From Planctomycetaceae bacterium (GTDB lineage: Bacteria; Planctomycetota; Planctomycetia; Planctomycetales; Planctomycetaceae), in assembly GCA_020426505.1 (NCBI GenBank), contig JAGQPX010000151.1, forward strand, positions 1 to 39,215: a stretch of DNA of 39,215 nt, given 5' to 3'. Positions 7,922 to 16,668 of this stretch are shown in pieces (the first letter of the stretch is position 1; each line of letters opens with the position of its first letter). The translations under genes and the position numbers were made by a program. Under the pieces are notes generated by a model. That model was not told the DNA's origin. It searched no databases and was given only the letters and a program-made list of their open reading frames with translations.

Positions 7922-10500
7922 TCGACAATCTTCTCTTCTGTAGAATCTGTTTTGACACCCGTGATCTGGATCGATAGTGAGTGAACTCGCCAGGAATTAC
8001 CAGCAGAATTGGCTCGGGACACCTCCGCATCCGGAAGAACCCCCGCACTCAACCCCAGCAGGATTTCGCCGTTTTCATCGACCCTCAGTGCCTCGGGATC
8101 GTCAATCTCAACGGAGAAGGTCCCCACCGGATCCGGAACCTCCTCGAGACTCAAGATGTTGCCGTCATTGACCCCAAGCACCTCGATCTTCCCCATCAAG
8201 CCGGAGACGCTGATCTCGATCTGAGCGTGTTGCGCTTCGAGCGGCAGGAAGGCTTTGGGAATTTGGACACCCAACCAGGTTGTACTTGGACTGGAACGCT
8301 CCTGCCATTCCTGATTGCCATCATCCCAAAACCCCGAAGCTGGCGACCCATCGGGCGGTTGACGCGTGAAATAGTCAAGCAGGGGTGAAGGAATAACAAC
8401 CTTGGTCCCAGCCTGGGGTTCTTTGAACCTGAGGGGAGCAATGACCAGATTATCGCCCTGACGCTCCAATCCCTCTCCAAATTGAAAACCGTTTTCCCAG
8501 TTATTCACCCAAAGCAGAAGTCGAGGTTCGTCCAGCGAAATCTGCCAATCACGATTACTAAACATCTGCTGCAGTATCCGCTGCCTCCGATCATGAACGT
8601 CGTCGACAAACCGGACGTCGAGAAACTGATCCGGTCCCAAAACCGAGTCGGCGCTGGCGGTAAAACTTCCACCTGCCGCCATTTGAACTCCCATGCGACC
8701 ACGACGCGTCACCAGAAGGACGTCCTCACCCGTAGATAAACCTTCCCCGCAGCTGCCCGACACTCCCTGAATGTCAACCGTGGCCGATGCCTCCAGTCGA
8801 TCTGCAGTCGCCCTGGAAGTAACGAATTCATACGTCCCGAGTCCGGATGGTTGCGGTCGATCCTGCCAGCGAAATGCCCCCAAGTCGGTGGTGACCATGC
8901 GAATGGTCGGTCCACCAGCTTCGATCGCGTCGGGCACCACAATGCCCCCGAACGACGTCCCGATTTCCTCCTGGCTCCCCTCAGCCCGGTAAATAGCAAC
9001 CGCGCCGCGGGTTCGCACATCATCTGTCCCTGCGATGGATTGTGTCATCTGAACAGTTGCAATCGTTTCGGACGTTCCATGCCGATTCGTAAATCCAATC
9101 CAAAGGAACAGACCCCCGAAAACAACGGCCAACAGCGACCCACACCATCCGAAATGCTCAAGGCGTCCCCACCACCACAGTCCCGTTCCGGTAATCGCAA
9201 GAAGAATCAAAAACGCAAACATGGACCCAAGAATTAGGAGTCCGGACGGAACTTCGTAAGAGATAAACTCCTGTGCGATTGACTCCATTGCCTCAGTTGG
9301 AAGCGGTATAGCGTCGCGTCTCGCAAAGATGAACGGGGCAACGTCTTCCATTGGGGAAATGGGAACGAATTCTGATCTCATGTCTTCCGTCGGCTTGTTC
9401 TCCGCGTCTTCCGGAATCGGAGGTGCTGTCTTAATCCACCCTCTCGCTCCCAGGGTCGTTACAAGGATTCGCCCCTCGCCATATGAGCGAGTCAGTGCCG
9501 ATGGCCATCCATTGACCGTGTTCCAGACCTTCAACCCCAACGAATTCAGCCGCGACATGACGACTGGTTCCTCGAACTCGACGGCCTCTTTGGCAACTCC
9601 ATCGACAGCGATTGTCGAGAATGGATCGTCGACCCTCACCGACGTGAGTTCAGCATCGCCAATTACTGCCCCCTGAAACTCGTCCCCCAAAAGCCGTTCG
9701 AGAACCGCCGGACCCGTGCGATCCAACATGACCCAGAGTCGCCCCCCGGAATGGACCCATCGCCTGACCGCCGACATCGCCGCGAGATCCTCAACTATTC
9801 GATCCTCCGCGAGGACAAGATGATCGAGATAGCCCAAGCTGGTCTCGTCAGCCGGTAGAAACTGGCTCGGCAAATATGTGACCCGGTTATTGAGGCCTTG
9901 ATAGACTCTGCACGCCACGACTAGGTCGACAACCTCTTGAGGCACTTCATCCGTTGCTTCCCAACCAACGATGATGCCGGTATGTCGATCCGTCATTGAG
10001 ATCGGTAACGTCCGTTCCTGCCCCAGCCGCCCGTCCCGGCTCTTCAGCAGCACCTCGCCTCCTTGCGAATCATCGATCACACGTGTTTGAACAATCCCAG
10101 CCCCGTCAGCGAAGTTCTCGGCCTCCGGGATGAGAACCGGATGAGTCACGGTCAATCGGGAGTGAGCCGGCAGCCAGACTCGACGACCGTACTGGATCGC
10201 CGAGAGCTTTTCAGAATCAAAATAACTGGTGCAGAGTAGTTCCTCAGATGAGTCGCCCGTATTCTCAATGCTCAAGTGGAACTCGCCCCAACGTCCGGGA
10301 ACATAGGTGAGACCACCCATTCTCGATGTGGATTCCAGCAATACATTGACATTCGACGTCTGCGATAACGGGTCCGGCTGTTGCGCGATCGCGCTGGTCA
10401 CGAGCGGAGCAATCTGACCTGAGACAGTCTGTGTCACCCCGAAAACCGACATCGAAGCGATCGACAGAATCACGAAACGGATCGCAGTGGTACGGAGCAT
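7918..10500 (-). CDS. Large exported membrane-anchored protein, first gene of the ABC operon
   Basis: 860 aa. I start it at the ATG at 10500 because this gives a signal peptide (LRTTAIRFVILSIASMSVFG...); the 45 in-frame codons upstream look non-coding. After an Ig-like beta-rich region (about 45-170), residues about 180-265 resemble the Rossmann-like, amidotransferase-fold region of GldG/DUF4350-type ABC partners (IVEDLAAMSAVRRWVHSGGR then LWVMLD). Two transmembrane helices follow at about 421-443 and 452-472, then a roughly 390-residue C-terminal domain of unknown type. Its stop overlaps the ATPase start. Similarity to GldG-like proteins that work with ABC exporters is inferred from layout and not proven; it could be a planctomycete-specific family. 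Confidence 0.8.
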   Translation of the reverse strand: MLRTTAIRFVILSIASMSVFGVTQTVSGQIAPLVTSAIAQQPDPLSQTSNVNVLLESTSRMGGLTYVPGRWGEFHLSIENTGDSSEELLCTSYFDSEKLSAIQYGRRVWLPAHSRLTVTHPVLIPEAENFADGAGIVQTRVIDDSQGGEVLLKSRDGRLGQERTLPISMTDRHTGIIVGWEATDEVPQEVVDLVVACRVYQGLNNRVTYLPSQFLPADETSLGYLDHLVLAEDRIVEDLAAMSAVRRWVHSGGRLWVMLDRTGPAVLERLLGDEFQGAVIGDAELTSVRVDDPFSTIAVDGVAKEAVEFEEPVVMSRLNSLGLKVWNTVNGWPSALTRSYGEGRILVTTLGARGWIKTAPPIPEDAENKPTEDMRSEFVPISPMEDVAPFIFARRDAIPLPTEAMESIAQEFISYEVPSGLLILGSMFAFLILLAITGTGLWWWGRLEHFGWCGSLLAVVFGGLFLWIGFTNRHGTSETIATVQMTQSIAGTDDVRTRGAVAIYRAEGSQEEIGTSFGGIVVPDAIEAGGPTIRMVTTDLGAFRWQDRPQPSGLGTYEFVTSRATADRLEASATVDIQGVSGSCGEGLSTGEDVLLVTRRGRMGVQMAAGGSFTASADSVLGPDQFLDVRFVDDVHDRRQRILQQMFSNRDWQISLDEPRLLLWVNNWENGFQFGEGLERQGDNLVIAPLRFKEPQAGTKVVIPSPLLDYFTRQPPDGSPASGFWDDGNQEWQERSSPSTTWLGVQIPKAFLPLEAQHAQIEISVSGLMGKIEVLGVNDGNILSLEEVPDPVGTFSVEIDDPEALRVDENGEILLGLSAGVLPDAEVSRANSAGNSWRVHSLSIQITGVKTDSTEEKIVE

Positions 10501-10945
10501 GATCGAAGAGATGAAGACTGCTGAAGAGATGAGCGGCCGCGCGTCGTATTTGCTGCCCAGAGTCGGTTTTGGGGACAGATTGGGAATCCTGTGACCAAGA
10601 CATTCGAGGATACTGACCGGCAAAAGCCGTCGCAACCCATCAAAACCTGAATTGAACGCCTGCTCTCATCGGTCAGTCACGGGATCGATTGAGACGTCGC
10701 ACAGATCAGGAACCCCGACCAACGAGACGCATCTCGCTTATTCCGACGAGACGTGACAGAGCTAAGACGGCGATAGTTGGACACGGATCTTCGAGTGCCG
10801 TTCCTCGCAACTACCTGTCCATCGACGTGTTGAACGGCCGAGCTTCCAGGAAAAGTTGACACTTGTCCCTGACTTGAAGGTTGTCGATAATCCTAGGTGA
10901 AAACACTGCGAGACGACTCAAGGCTTAAAGACAACCGGACGGTCA
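10501..10945. other. Divergent intergenic region
   Basis: About 445 nt between the first gene of the minus-strand ABC operon and the plus-strand SGNH/TPR gene. Both promoters must lie here. No convincing coding sequence; the in-frame upstream extension of the ABC-operon gene has no membrane or domain signal. One plausible plus-strand promoter is listed separately. Confidence 0.5.
10863..10891 (+). promoter_or_regulatory. Candidate sigma-70-type promoter for SGNH/TPR gene
   Basis: TTGTCC (10863-10868), a 17-nt spacer and GATAAT (10886-10891) lie about 55 nt upstream of the ATG at 10946. Match to consensus is 4/6 and 5/6. Seen by eye only. Confidence 0.3.
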
Positions 10946-13060
10946 ATGGAAGCATCTCCACGCAATCTGGCTCGACCGACAGTCGTCGCACCGGCACCTA
11001 CGAATCGCCGGAGGAGTCTTCCCCTGCGAAAGAAGGTGCTGTTTTCACTGATGTTCACGGCCATGTTCTTTGTCGCAATGGAACTGTTGCTCGCCGCACT
11101 TGGAGTCAAACCGCTGACTGCCACTGAGGATCCGTTTGTCGGCTTCACATCTCACTCACCACTCTTCGAGCAAATCCGACTGACAGACGGCGATACGGTC
11201 TATCGGACCGTCGAAAAAAAAATCCAATGGTTCAATCCGCAGGAGTTCCCTACGGCAAAGGGAACGAACGATTACCGCATCTTTTGCGTGGGAGGCTCGA
11301 CAACATACGGTCGCCCCTACAACGACAAGACGTCTTTCAGTGGATGGCTGCGCGAATATCTCAGGGCCGCTGACAGCCAGACGAACTGGGAGGTCATCAA
11401 TGCCGGTGGAATCAGTTACGCCAGCTATCGAGTCGCATCGCTCATGGAGGAACTCATCGAGTATGAGCCAGATTTGTTCATCATCTACTCCGGACAGAAC
11501 GAGTTTCTTGAGCGCCGGACTTACGGTGACCTCATGGACACACCCAACGCCGTTCGAGAAACCGCGGCCGTTCTCGCCAAGTCACGCGTCTATTCATCGA
11601 TCCATGCCTTGATGAATCGTTCAGACAGTGGTGGATCTGAACCAACGTCCGGCACTTACAAACTTCCGGAGGAAGTCGAAGCGATCCTGGACGGCTCGGT
11701 CGGCCCGGACGACTATCAGCGGGACAATGAGCAACGCCAGCAGATCATTTCACACTACCGCTTCAACCTCGCACGAATGATCGAAATCGCCCGATCAGTC
11801 GGGGCACGCGTCATCATGGTGAACCCTGCAGTCAACGAGCGCCACATGTCGCCATTCAAGAGCCAGCACTCCGAAGGGCTCAATCCCGAGGACCTCGCTC
11901 GCTGGGATCAGTTGATCGCTCAGGCCAAGAGTCAGGAAGAATCAGGCGAACTCGAAGCAGCCATCGACACGGTGAATCTCGCCCTCGAAATCGATCCACT
12001 CTTCGCACAGACACACTTCGATCGGGGCAGGATTCTCTACGAGTTGGAACGATATCCCGAAGCCAAGCAATCCTTCCAACGAGCCATAGACGAGGATGTC
12101 TGTCCGCTTCGAATGCTCTCCGACATGCATCCGGCCCTCACCGAAGTCGCGTCCGAGTACAAGATCCCCCTCGTCGATTTTCAGTCACTCCTGGAACAGA
12201 AGACTGAGACCGGAATTACCGGCGACGAATCGTTTCTCGACCATGTCCACCCCACAATTGATGGCTATCGGGAATTGGCATGGAGTCTGTTCGAGACTCT
12301 TGAATCGGAAGGCATCGTCCATCCCGGAAGCCAATGGACTGACGAGAAGCGTTTGCAAGTCGAACGCACCGTGATGGAGAGCATCAACGAGCGGGATCAC
12401 GGAATCGCATTGCGGAATCTCGGCAAAGTGTTGTCTTGGGCTCGCAAGTACGAAGAGGCTGGACGTCTTGCTCAACTGGCGTCCTCAAAACTCTCCGATG
12501 ACGCCGAGGTCCATTGCATGGCCGGGTACGACTTCGAAAGAAATGGGCAACTCAAACAGGCGATTAAGAGTTACCAAAAGGCGATCGAGATCAAGCCAGA
12601 CTATGCTCAGGCACACTACAACCTTGGTCACGTCCACCGTCAGCTGGAAGAATGGGAACTGGCTGCCAAGTCATTTCAGAAGGCGATCGAAAGCGACCCG
12701 AATTACCCGGGTGCCCACTACAACCTGGGGCTGATCTATCAAAAAGCCAACCGATTGAACCTCGCTTCGGAGTGCTTCGAAACATCGACGGCAGTGAACG
12801 ACAAACATCCCGGATCATGGGAAGAACTCGGGAACGTACGTCTGAATCAAGGTCAATTTGAAGAGGCCATTCGTCACCTCCAAAAGGCGATTGACCTCGA
12901 TCCCAACCTTGCCTCCGCACACAACTCACTTGGAGTCGTCTTCGCACAACGCGGCGAACTGCAAAAGGCGGTCGCCTCGTTTGAGCAAGCATTGGCGATC
13001 AGCCCGAACTTCGAATCAGCCCAACAAAACCTCGATCGTGCGAAGAAACTGTTGAATTGA
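10946..13060 (+). CDS. SGNH/GDSL hydrolase with inserted and C-terminal TPR repeats
   Basis: 704 aa with an N-terminal membrane segment at about 29-52 and the bulk presumably outside the membrane. SGNH hydrolase blocks are all present: block I GGSTTYG with Ser118, block II NAGG, block III SGQNE with Asn185, and block V DHVH with Asp432 and His435. A TPR-like pair (about 325-385, with AIDTVNLALEIDP and AKQSFQRAIDED) sits inside the catalytic domain, between blocks III and V. Residues about 490-700 are six or so further TPRs (AIKSYQKAIEIKPDYAQAH and similar). The fold hydrolyses or transfers acyl esters on carbohydrates or lipids. Membrane attachment plus TPRs suggests an envelope polymer substrate; that is inference. 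The next gene is a second, small SGNH hydrolase. Confidence 0.85.
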   Translation: MEASPRNLARPTVVAPAPTNRRRSLPLRKKVLFSLMFTAMFFVAMELLLAALGVKPLTATEDPFVGFTSHSPLFEQIRLTDGDTVYRTVEKKIQWFNPQEFPTAKGTNDYRIFCVGGSTTYGRPYNDKTSFSGWLREYLRAADSQTNWEVINAGGISYASYRVASLMEELIEYEPDLFIIYSGQNEFLERRTYGDLMDTPNAVRETAAVLAKSRVYSSIHALMNRSDSGGSEPTSGTYKLPEEVEAILDGSVGPDDYQRDNEQRQQIISHYRFNLARMIEIARSVGARVIMVNPAVNERHMSPFKSQHSEGLNPEDLARWDQLIAQAKSQEESGELEAAIDTVNLALEIDPLFAQTHFDRGRILYELERYPEAKQSFQRAIDEDVCPLRMLSDMHPALTEVASEYKIPLVDFQSLLEQKTETGITGDESFLDHVHPTIDGYRELAWSLFETLESEGIVHPGSQWTDEKRLQVERTVMESINERDHGIALRNLGKVLSWARKYEEAGRLAQLASSKLSDDAEVHCMAGYDFERNGQLKQAIKSYQKAIEIKPDYAQAHYNLGHVHRQLEEWELAAKSFQKAIESDPNYPGAHYNLGLIYQKANRLNLASECFETSTAVNDKHPGSWEELGNVRLNQGQFEEAIRHLQKAIDLDPNLASAHNSLGVVFAQRGELQKAVASFEQALAISPNFESAQQNLDRAKKLLN

Positions 13061-13136
13061 GTCACGTCTGTCACTTACCGGACTCATATCAACGATCCGC
13101 ACCATCGGCGACGCAAGCCACTTCCCTTCCATAACT

Positions 13137-13844
13137 TTGTTCCAACCAATCACAAAAGCTGTTCTCGGACCGCTTCTGTTGGTCCAGGGACGACATGTAC
13201 GCCGCAAGGCACTCAAACTCCTCGAGCCACCCGGGGATCGACAGGGAGTGATCGGACGCGGGCAACCGTTGCGACTGCTGGTGACCGGTGATTCCGCAGC
13301 TGCGGGAGTAGGAGCTGACACTCAGGAAGAAGGGCTGCTCGGCAACATTCTCTCCGGATTGATCGAGAACTTCGAAGTCGAGTACCGATTGATTGCCAGA
13401 ACGGGTGCGCGGACGATCTCAACCGTGAGACGACTCAGCCGACTTGAGCCGATCAGGTACGACATCGCAGTCACCTCACTCGGTGTGAACGATGTCACGT
13501 CCGGGCTCTCTCTGACCAATTGGTTGAATCAGCAGCGCCAACTGATCGATCTTTTACGCAATCACTATTCGGTGCAGCAGATCATTCTCTCGGGCCTGCC
13601 ACCGATGGCTCACTTTCCGCTGCTGCCCCAGCCACTGCGATGGTACCTGGGCCGCGAATCGAGTCGCTTCGATCGTGCACTCCGCAAACTTGCCTTGGAA
13701 CTGGAATGCGAACATGTGTCCCTCGAAGTCACCGAGGACCAATCGCTGATCGCATCGGACGGTTTTCATCCCGGCCCTGGAGTTTACAAACTCTGGGGAA
13801 AGGAAGTCGCATCCCGTGTTTGCCAACGGATGACGCTTCAATGA
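13137..13844 (+). CDS. Small SGNH/GDSL-type esterase
   Basis: 235 aa from a TTG start at 13137; the N-terminal stretch KAVLGPLLLVQGRHVRR resembles the start of related short SGNH proteins, so a later start is less likely, though no strong ribosome site is visible. Catalytic blocks: GDSAAAG with Ser53, a Gly at GARTIST (block II), GVNDVT with Asn118 (block III), and DGFHPG with Asp208 and His211 (block V). The length fits the TesA-like single-domain lipase/esterase group. It ends with an ATGA overlap to the M50-like gene, so the two are co-translated. Substrate unknown. Confidence 0.85.
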   Translation: MFQPITKAVLGPLLLVQGRHVRRKALKLLEPPGDRQGVIGRGQPLRLLVTGDSAAAGVGADTQEEGLLGNILSGLIENFEVEYRLIARTGARTISTVRRLSRLEPIRYDIAVTSLGVNDVTSGLSLTNWLNQQRQLIDLLRNHYSVQQIILSGLPPMAHFPLLPQPLRWYLGRESSRFDRALRKLALELECEHVSLEVTEDQSLIASDGFHPGPGVYKLWGKEVASRVCQRMTLQ

Positions 13845-14416
13845 AAGAGCGTATCCACCAATTCGCGCTCATCGGATCATTCCTACCACTTTGCTGGCTG
13901 GGAATGATGGCGACCCACGAGCTCGGTCATGTCGTTTCCGGATACCTGACCGGCGGGACCGTCACCAAAGTCGTGATTCACCCGTTGTCAATCTCACGAA
14001 CCGACGTGAATCCAAACCCGACACCTCTGGTCGTGGTCTGGGCCGACCCTGTCTGTGGGATCGCGATCCCGCTCGTCCTGTGGAGCATCATGGCCGGTTT
14101 GAGAAATTCCATAAGTTACTTGCCGAGGTTCTTCCTTGGGTTTTGTCTGATCGCAAACGGCGCCTACCTCGGCATCGGATCGTTTGACAGCATCGGCGAT
14201 GCTGGTCAAATGCTCCAAAACGGATCTCCAATCTGGACCCTCTGGCTTTTCGGCATCATCGCCGTTCCGTTTAGCTTCCTCTGTTGGCACCATCTCGGCC
14301 CAAATTTCGGACTCGTTGAGAAGCGTGGACAAGTTGACGACCGAGCTGCCCACCTGTCGATGATCCTTCTCGCGATCTTCCTCGCCACTTCCTTCGTTCT
14401 CAGTCCACGTACTTGA
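13841..14416 (+). CDS. M50-like integral membrane zinc metalloprotease
   Basis: 191 aa; the ATG at 13841 overlaps the stop of the SGNH gene (ATGA). Residues 26-30 are H-E-L-G-H inside a hydrophobic helix, the zinc-binding motif of site-2-protease/M50 enzymes. A later membrane segment ends in SFDSIGDAGQ near residue 115, where an Asp could be the third zinc ligand. There are about five membrane segments and no PDZ domain, so this is a compact member. M50 proteases cut membrane-spanning substrates within the bilayer. Whether it acts on its hydrolase neighbour or on an anti-sigma factor cannot be told. Confidence 0.72.
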   Translation: MKERIHQFALIGSFLPLCWLGMMATHELGHVVSGYLTGGTVTKVVIHPLSISRTDVNPNPTPLVVVWADPVCGIAIPLVLWSIMAGLRNSISYLPRFFLGFCLIANGAYLGIGSFDSIGDAGQMLQNGSPIWTLWLFGIIAVPFSFLCWHHLGPNFGLVEKRGQVDDRAAHLSMILLAIFLATSFVLSPRT

Positions 14417-14880
14417 CGAACGACTTCCCCATCTTTGGCATCTTCAATCGCGAGCGACGACTTATCCCCTACAGCGACTCCATGAGTGCAAAGCCAATCA
14501 CCAATCCGTAAGAAGCGTGAAGAATGTCCCGGACGCGATGCCAAAAAAGCGCGTCCCTTGCCCGTCAGTTCAGGGTGACTGTTGATGGTTCGCAAAGCCC
14601 AGAATCCACAGATAATGGCGGCGACCCCGAACGGAAGCGGGAGTGCCGGGAAGAGGCCAAGGTAACCCGCAGCAATCGCAGAGAATGGTCGATCCACCGG
14701 CATCAGGAGTCGATCTGTCGAACTTGACTGACGCTGCTGACGCCGAAGGTCGTCATTGAGGTATTCGCCACAATAACGGCACTTCTGCGCGACCGCCTTG
14801 ATGTCCTCTCCGCAGTAGGGGCACTCTTTCGTTCCCGCCACGTCCTCCATTCCGCTCAGGTCATCGGACATTGAATTCAT
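14206..14880 (-). CDS. Zinc-ribbon protein, DUF4190-like; C-terminal half out of frame
   Basis: The open frame is 224 aa from ATG at 14880, but only about the first 112 residues look real. Cys20, Cys23, Cys34 and Cys37 (CPYCGED...CRYCGEY) form a zinc ribbon; residues about 66-112 start a membrane region (AIICGFWALRTINSHPELTGK) typical of DUF4190-like proteins. After a run of six T (plus-strand A6 at 14543-14548) the frame turns polar and runs antisense into the end of the M50-like gene. Adding one T restores FGIASGTFFTLL, and one more base near 14510 restores GLVIGFALMESL then a stop at 14469. So this is a decayed gene, a sequencing error or a slippage site. The true 3' end is most likely 14469. 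Confidence 0.6.
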   Translation of the reverse strand: MNSMSDDLSGMEDVAGTKECPYCGEDIKAVAQKCRYCGEYLNDDLRRQQRQSSSTDRLLMPVDRPFSAIAAGYLGLFPALPLPFGVAAIICGFWALRTINSHPELTGKGRAFLASRPGHSSRFLRIGDWLCTHGVAVGDKSSLAIEDAKDGEVVRQVRGLRTKEVARKIARRIIDRWAARSSTCPRFSTSPKFGPRWCQQRKLNGTAMMPKSQRVQIGDPFWSI

Positions 14881-14970
14881 GAATGTTGCTCGCCTTGATT
14901 GCCCTGATCACTCACCCACGGACAAATCACTTCCGTCCGCCACATCCTCGCGGCTTCAATCAAAGGGGAT

Positions 14971-14976
14971 TATAAT
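14971..14976 (+). promoter_or_regulatory. Candidate -10 element for the mtaB operon
   Basis: A perfect TATAAT lies 41 nt upstream of the mtaB ATG in an otherwise GC-rich region. No good -35 sits at the expected 16-18 nt distance, so this is a candidate only. Confidence 0.35.
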
Positions 14977-15016
14977 CATTCCCTGAGAACAGTACCGCTC
15001 TTGATGTGAATCCCCC

Positions 15017-16291
15017 ATGTCCACCCGCACTTGCCGTTTGGTGACTCTCGGTTGCAAAGTTAACCAATACGAGACGCAACTGGTCAAGGAAGCCCTTGAG
15101 CAGAACGGTTATCGAGAGGCATCCGACGACGAGTCGGCTGACTTATGTGTAGTCAACACGTGCACGGTGACGAACGAGGGGGACGCAAAGAGTCGCAAGG
15201 AAGTCCGACGTCTCGCCCGGCATAACCCCGGCACGCGAACAATCGTGATGGGATGCTATGCCACCCGTGACCCGGATGCCGTGGCGGATCTTCCCGGTGT
15301 GTTCGAGGTCGTCACCGACAAACGGGAGTTGCCCGATGTCCTCGCGCGGCAGGGGGTCGTCGACATGCCATCGGGTATCTCGCACTTTGAAGGTCGCAAG
15401 CGGGCCTACGTCAAAGTGCAGGACGGCTGTGTACTCCGCTGCACGTATTGCATTATTCCGCAAGTCCGTCACGGACTTCGTAGCCGATCGCCGGAGGACA
15501 TCGAAACGGAGGTCCGGCGGCTGATTGACAATGGCTACAAGGAGATCGTGATCAGCGGTATCCATGTCGGACACTATGGCGTCGACACAACGCGGGGCAA
15601 ATCGGGCAAGTCACCTTTTCGCTTGTGGCACCTGTTCCGCAAACTGGACCGCATCCCTGGCGACTGGCGGATGCGACTGTCGAGCATCGAAGCAAACGAA
15701 GTGGACGACGAATTCATCAGTGCCGCTGCAGACTGCGAACACCTCTGCTCACAATTCCACCCGGCACTGCAGAGTGGATCGAACGGAGTTCTCGCCCGCA
15801 TGCGTCGGCGATATCGCATCGAACCGTTCCTTGAAAAACTGGAACGCATCCGCGACGTCATGCCGGACGTGGCCTACACGACCGATCTCATCGTCGGCTT
15901 CCCCGGCGAGACAGAGGCGGAGTTCGAGGAGTCGCTGGAGGCGTGTCGCCGTGCCAAGTTCATGAAGATCCACCTCTTCCCCTACAGCCCACGCCGGGGA
16001 ACGCCCGCAGCGACATTTGAGGAACAGGTTCCCCCGGAAGTTCGCAAAGTGCGGATGCAGCGTGCCACCGTTCTGGAACGTCAGCTGGCCATGAGATACT
16101 ATGAGTCGCTCATCGACCGAGATGTGGAGGTGCTCGTCGAACGTGAGTGTCACGATCGACCGGGATGGGTACGAGGCACCGATCGTCACTATGTCCCGGT
16201 CGAGTTCCCCGGTGCAGCCGACGACGTGGGAGAGTTCCACATCGTACGTGGCGAGAAATCATTTCCGGAATACCTGCGTGCGAGCCGATGA
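15017..16291 (+). CDS. mtaB: tRNA t6A37 methylthiotransferase MtaB
   Basis: 424 aa radical-SAM enzyme that adds a methylthio group at C2 of N6-threonylcarbamoyladenosine 37 in ANN-reading tRNAs. The N-terminal UPF0004 domain opens TLGCKVNQYE and carries the three cluster Cys at 13, 49 and 80. The radical-SAM CxxxCxxC is Cys138, Cys142, Cys145 (DGCVLRCTYC). HPALQSGSNGVLARMRRRY and TTDLIVGFPGETE are typical of the family, and a TRAM-like domain fills the last 60 residues. TLGCKVNQYE favours MtaB over MiaB or RimO. It is first in an operon; its stop overlaps the STAS gene start. Confidence 0.93.
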   Translation: MSTRTCRLVTLGCKVNQYETQLVKEALEQNGYREASDDESADLCVVNTCTVTNEGDAKSRKEVRRLARHNPGTRTIVMGCYATRDPDAVADLPGVFEVVTDKRELPDVLARQGVVDMPSGISHFEGRKRAYVKVQDGCVLRCTYCIIPQVRHGLRSRSPEDIETEVRRLIDNGYKEIVISGIHVGHYGVDTTRGKSGKSPFRLWHLFRKLDRIPGDWRMRLSSIEANEVDDEFISAAADCEHLCSQFHPALQSGSNGVLARMRRRYRIEPFLEKLERIRDVMPDVAYTTDLIVGFPGETEAEFEESLEACRRAKFMKIHLFPYSPRRGTPAATFEEQVPPEVRKVRMQRATVLERQLAMRYYESLIDRDVEVLVERECHDRPGWVRGTDRHYVPVEFPGAADDVGEFHIVRGEKSFPEYLRASR

Positions 16292-16659
16292 CTGATATCA
16301 CTGAATTCGATCCATCCTATTTTGATCTCGAAATCGACAACGGGATTGTTGTGGTCAAGTTCCAAAAGGAACAATTCACCGAAGAGGACAATCTCGAACA
16401 ATTCGGGATCGAGCTCTTCTCGCTTGTTGACCAATACCAGTTCCGCAAGGTCGTCCTCAGCTTGGCACCCGTTCAATACGTAACGAGTTCGGTTCTGGGC
16501 AAACTCATCACCCTTCACCGCAAGCTGGGCCGTAATGAGGGACAGCTCGTCCTTTGCGACATTCACAAGAACCTTGAGAATGTTCTCACCACCAGCAAGC
16601 TTATGACGTACTTCACAACGGCGAAGGATATGTCCGCTGCCAAGTCTGCCTTCAAATAG
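16288..16659 (+). CDS. STAS-domain protein (anti-sigma-factor-antagonist type)
   Basis: 123 aa; ATG at 16288 overlaps the mtaB stop (ATGA). The whole protein fits a single STAS domain: N-terminal strand GIVVVKFQKEQF, the helix after FRKVVLSLAPVQYVTSSVLG, then LVLCDIHKNLENVL. The conserved phosphorylatable Ser of SpoIIAA/RsbV-type antagonists aligns with the SSVLG segment. No kinase, phosphatase or sigma factor is encoded nearby, so its partners lie elsewhere. It sits between a tRNA-modification gene and tmk and is probably co-transcribed with them. Confidence 0.82.
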   Translation: MTDITEFDPSYFDLEIDNGIVVVKFQKEQFTEEDNLEQFGIELFSLVDQYQFRKVVLSLAPVQYVTSSVLGKLITLHRKLGRNEGQLVLCDIHKNLENVLTTSKLMTYFTTAKDMSAAKSAFK

Positions 16660-16668
16660 AGGTGTTTC

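Noticed and set aside
10501..10635. N-terminal extension of the large ABC-operon protein
   Set aside because: Adds 45 residues before a good signal peptide; the ATG at 10500 is preferred.
10856..10861. Perfect TTGACA in the divergent region
   Set aside because: The nearest good -10 (GATAAT at 10886) is 24 nt away, too far; TTGTCC at 10863 gives the 17-nt spacing instead.
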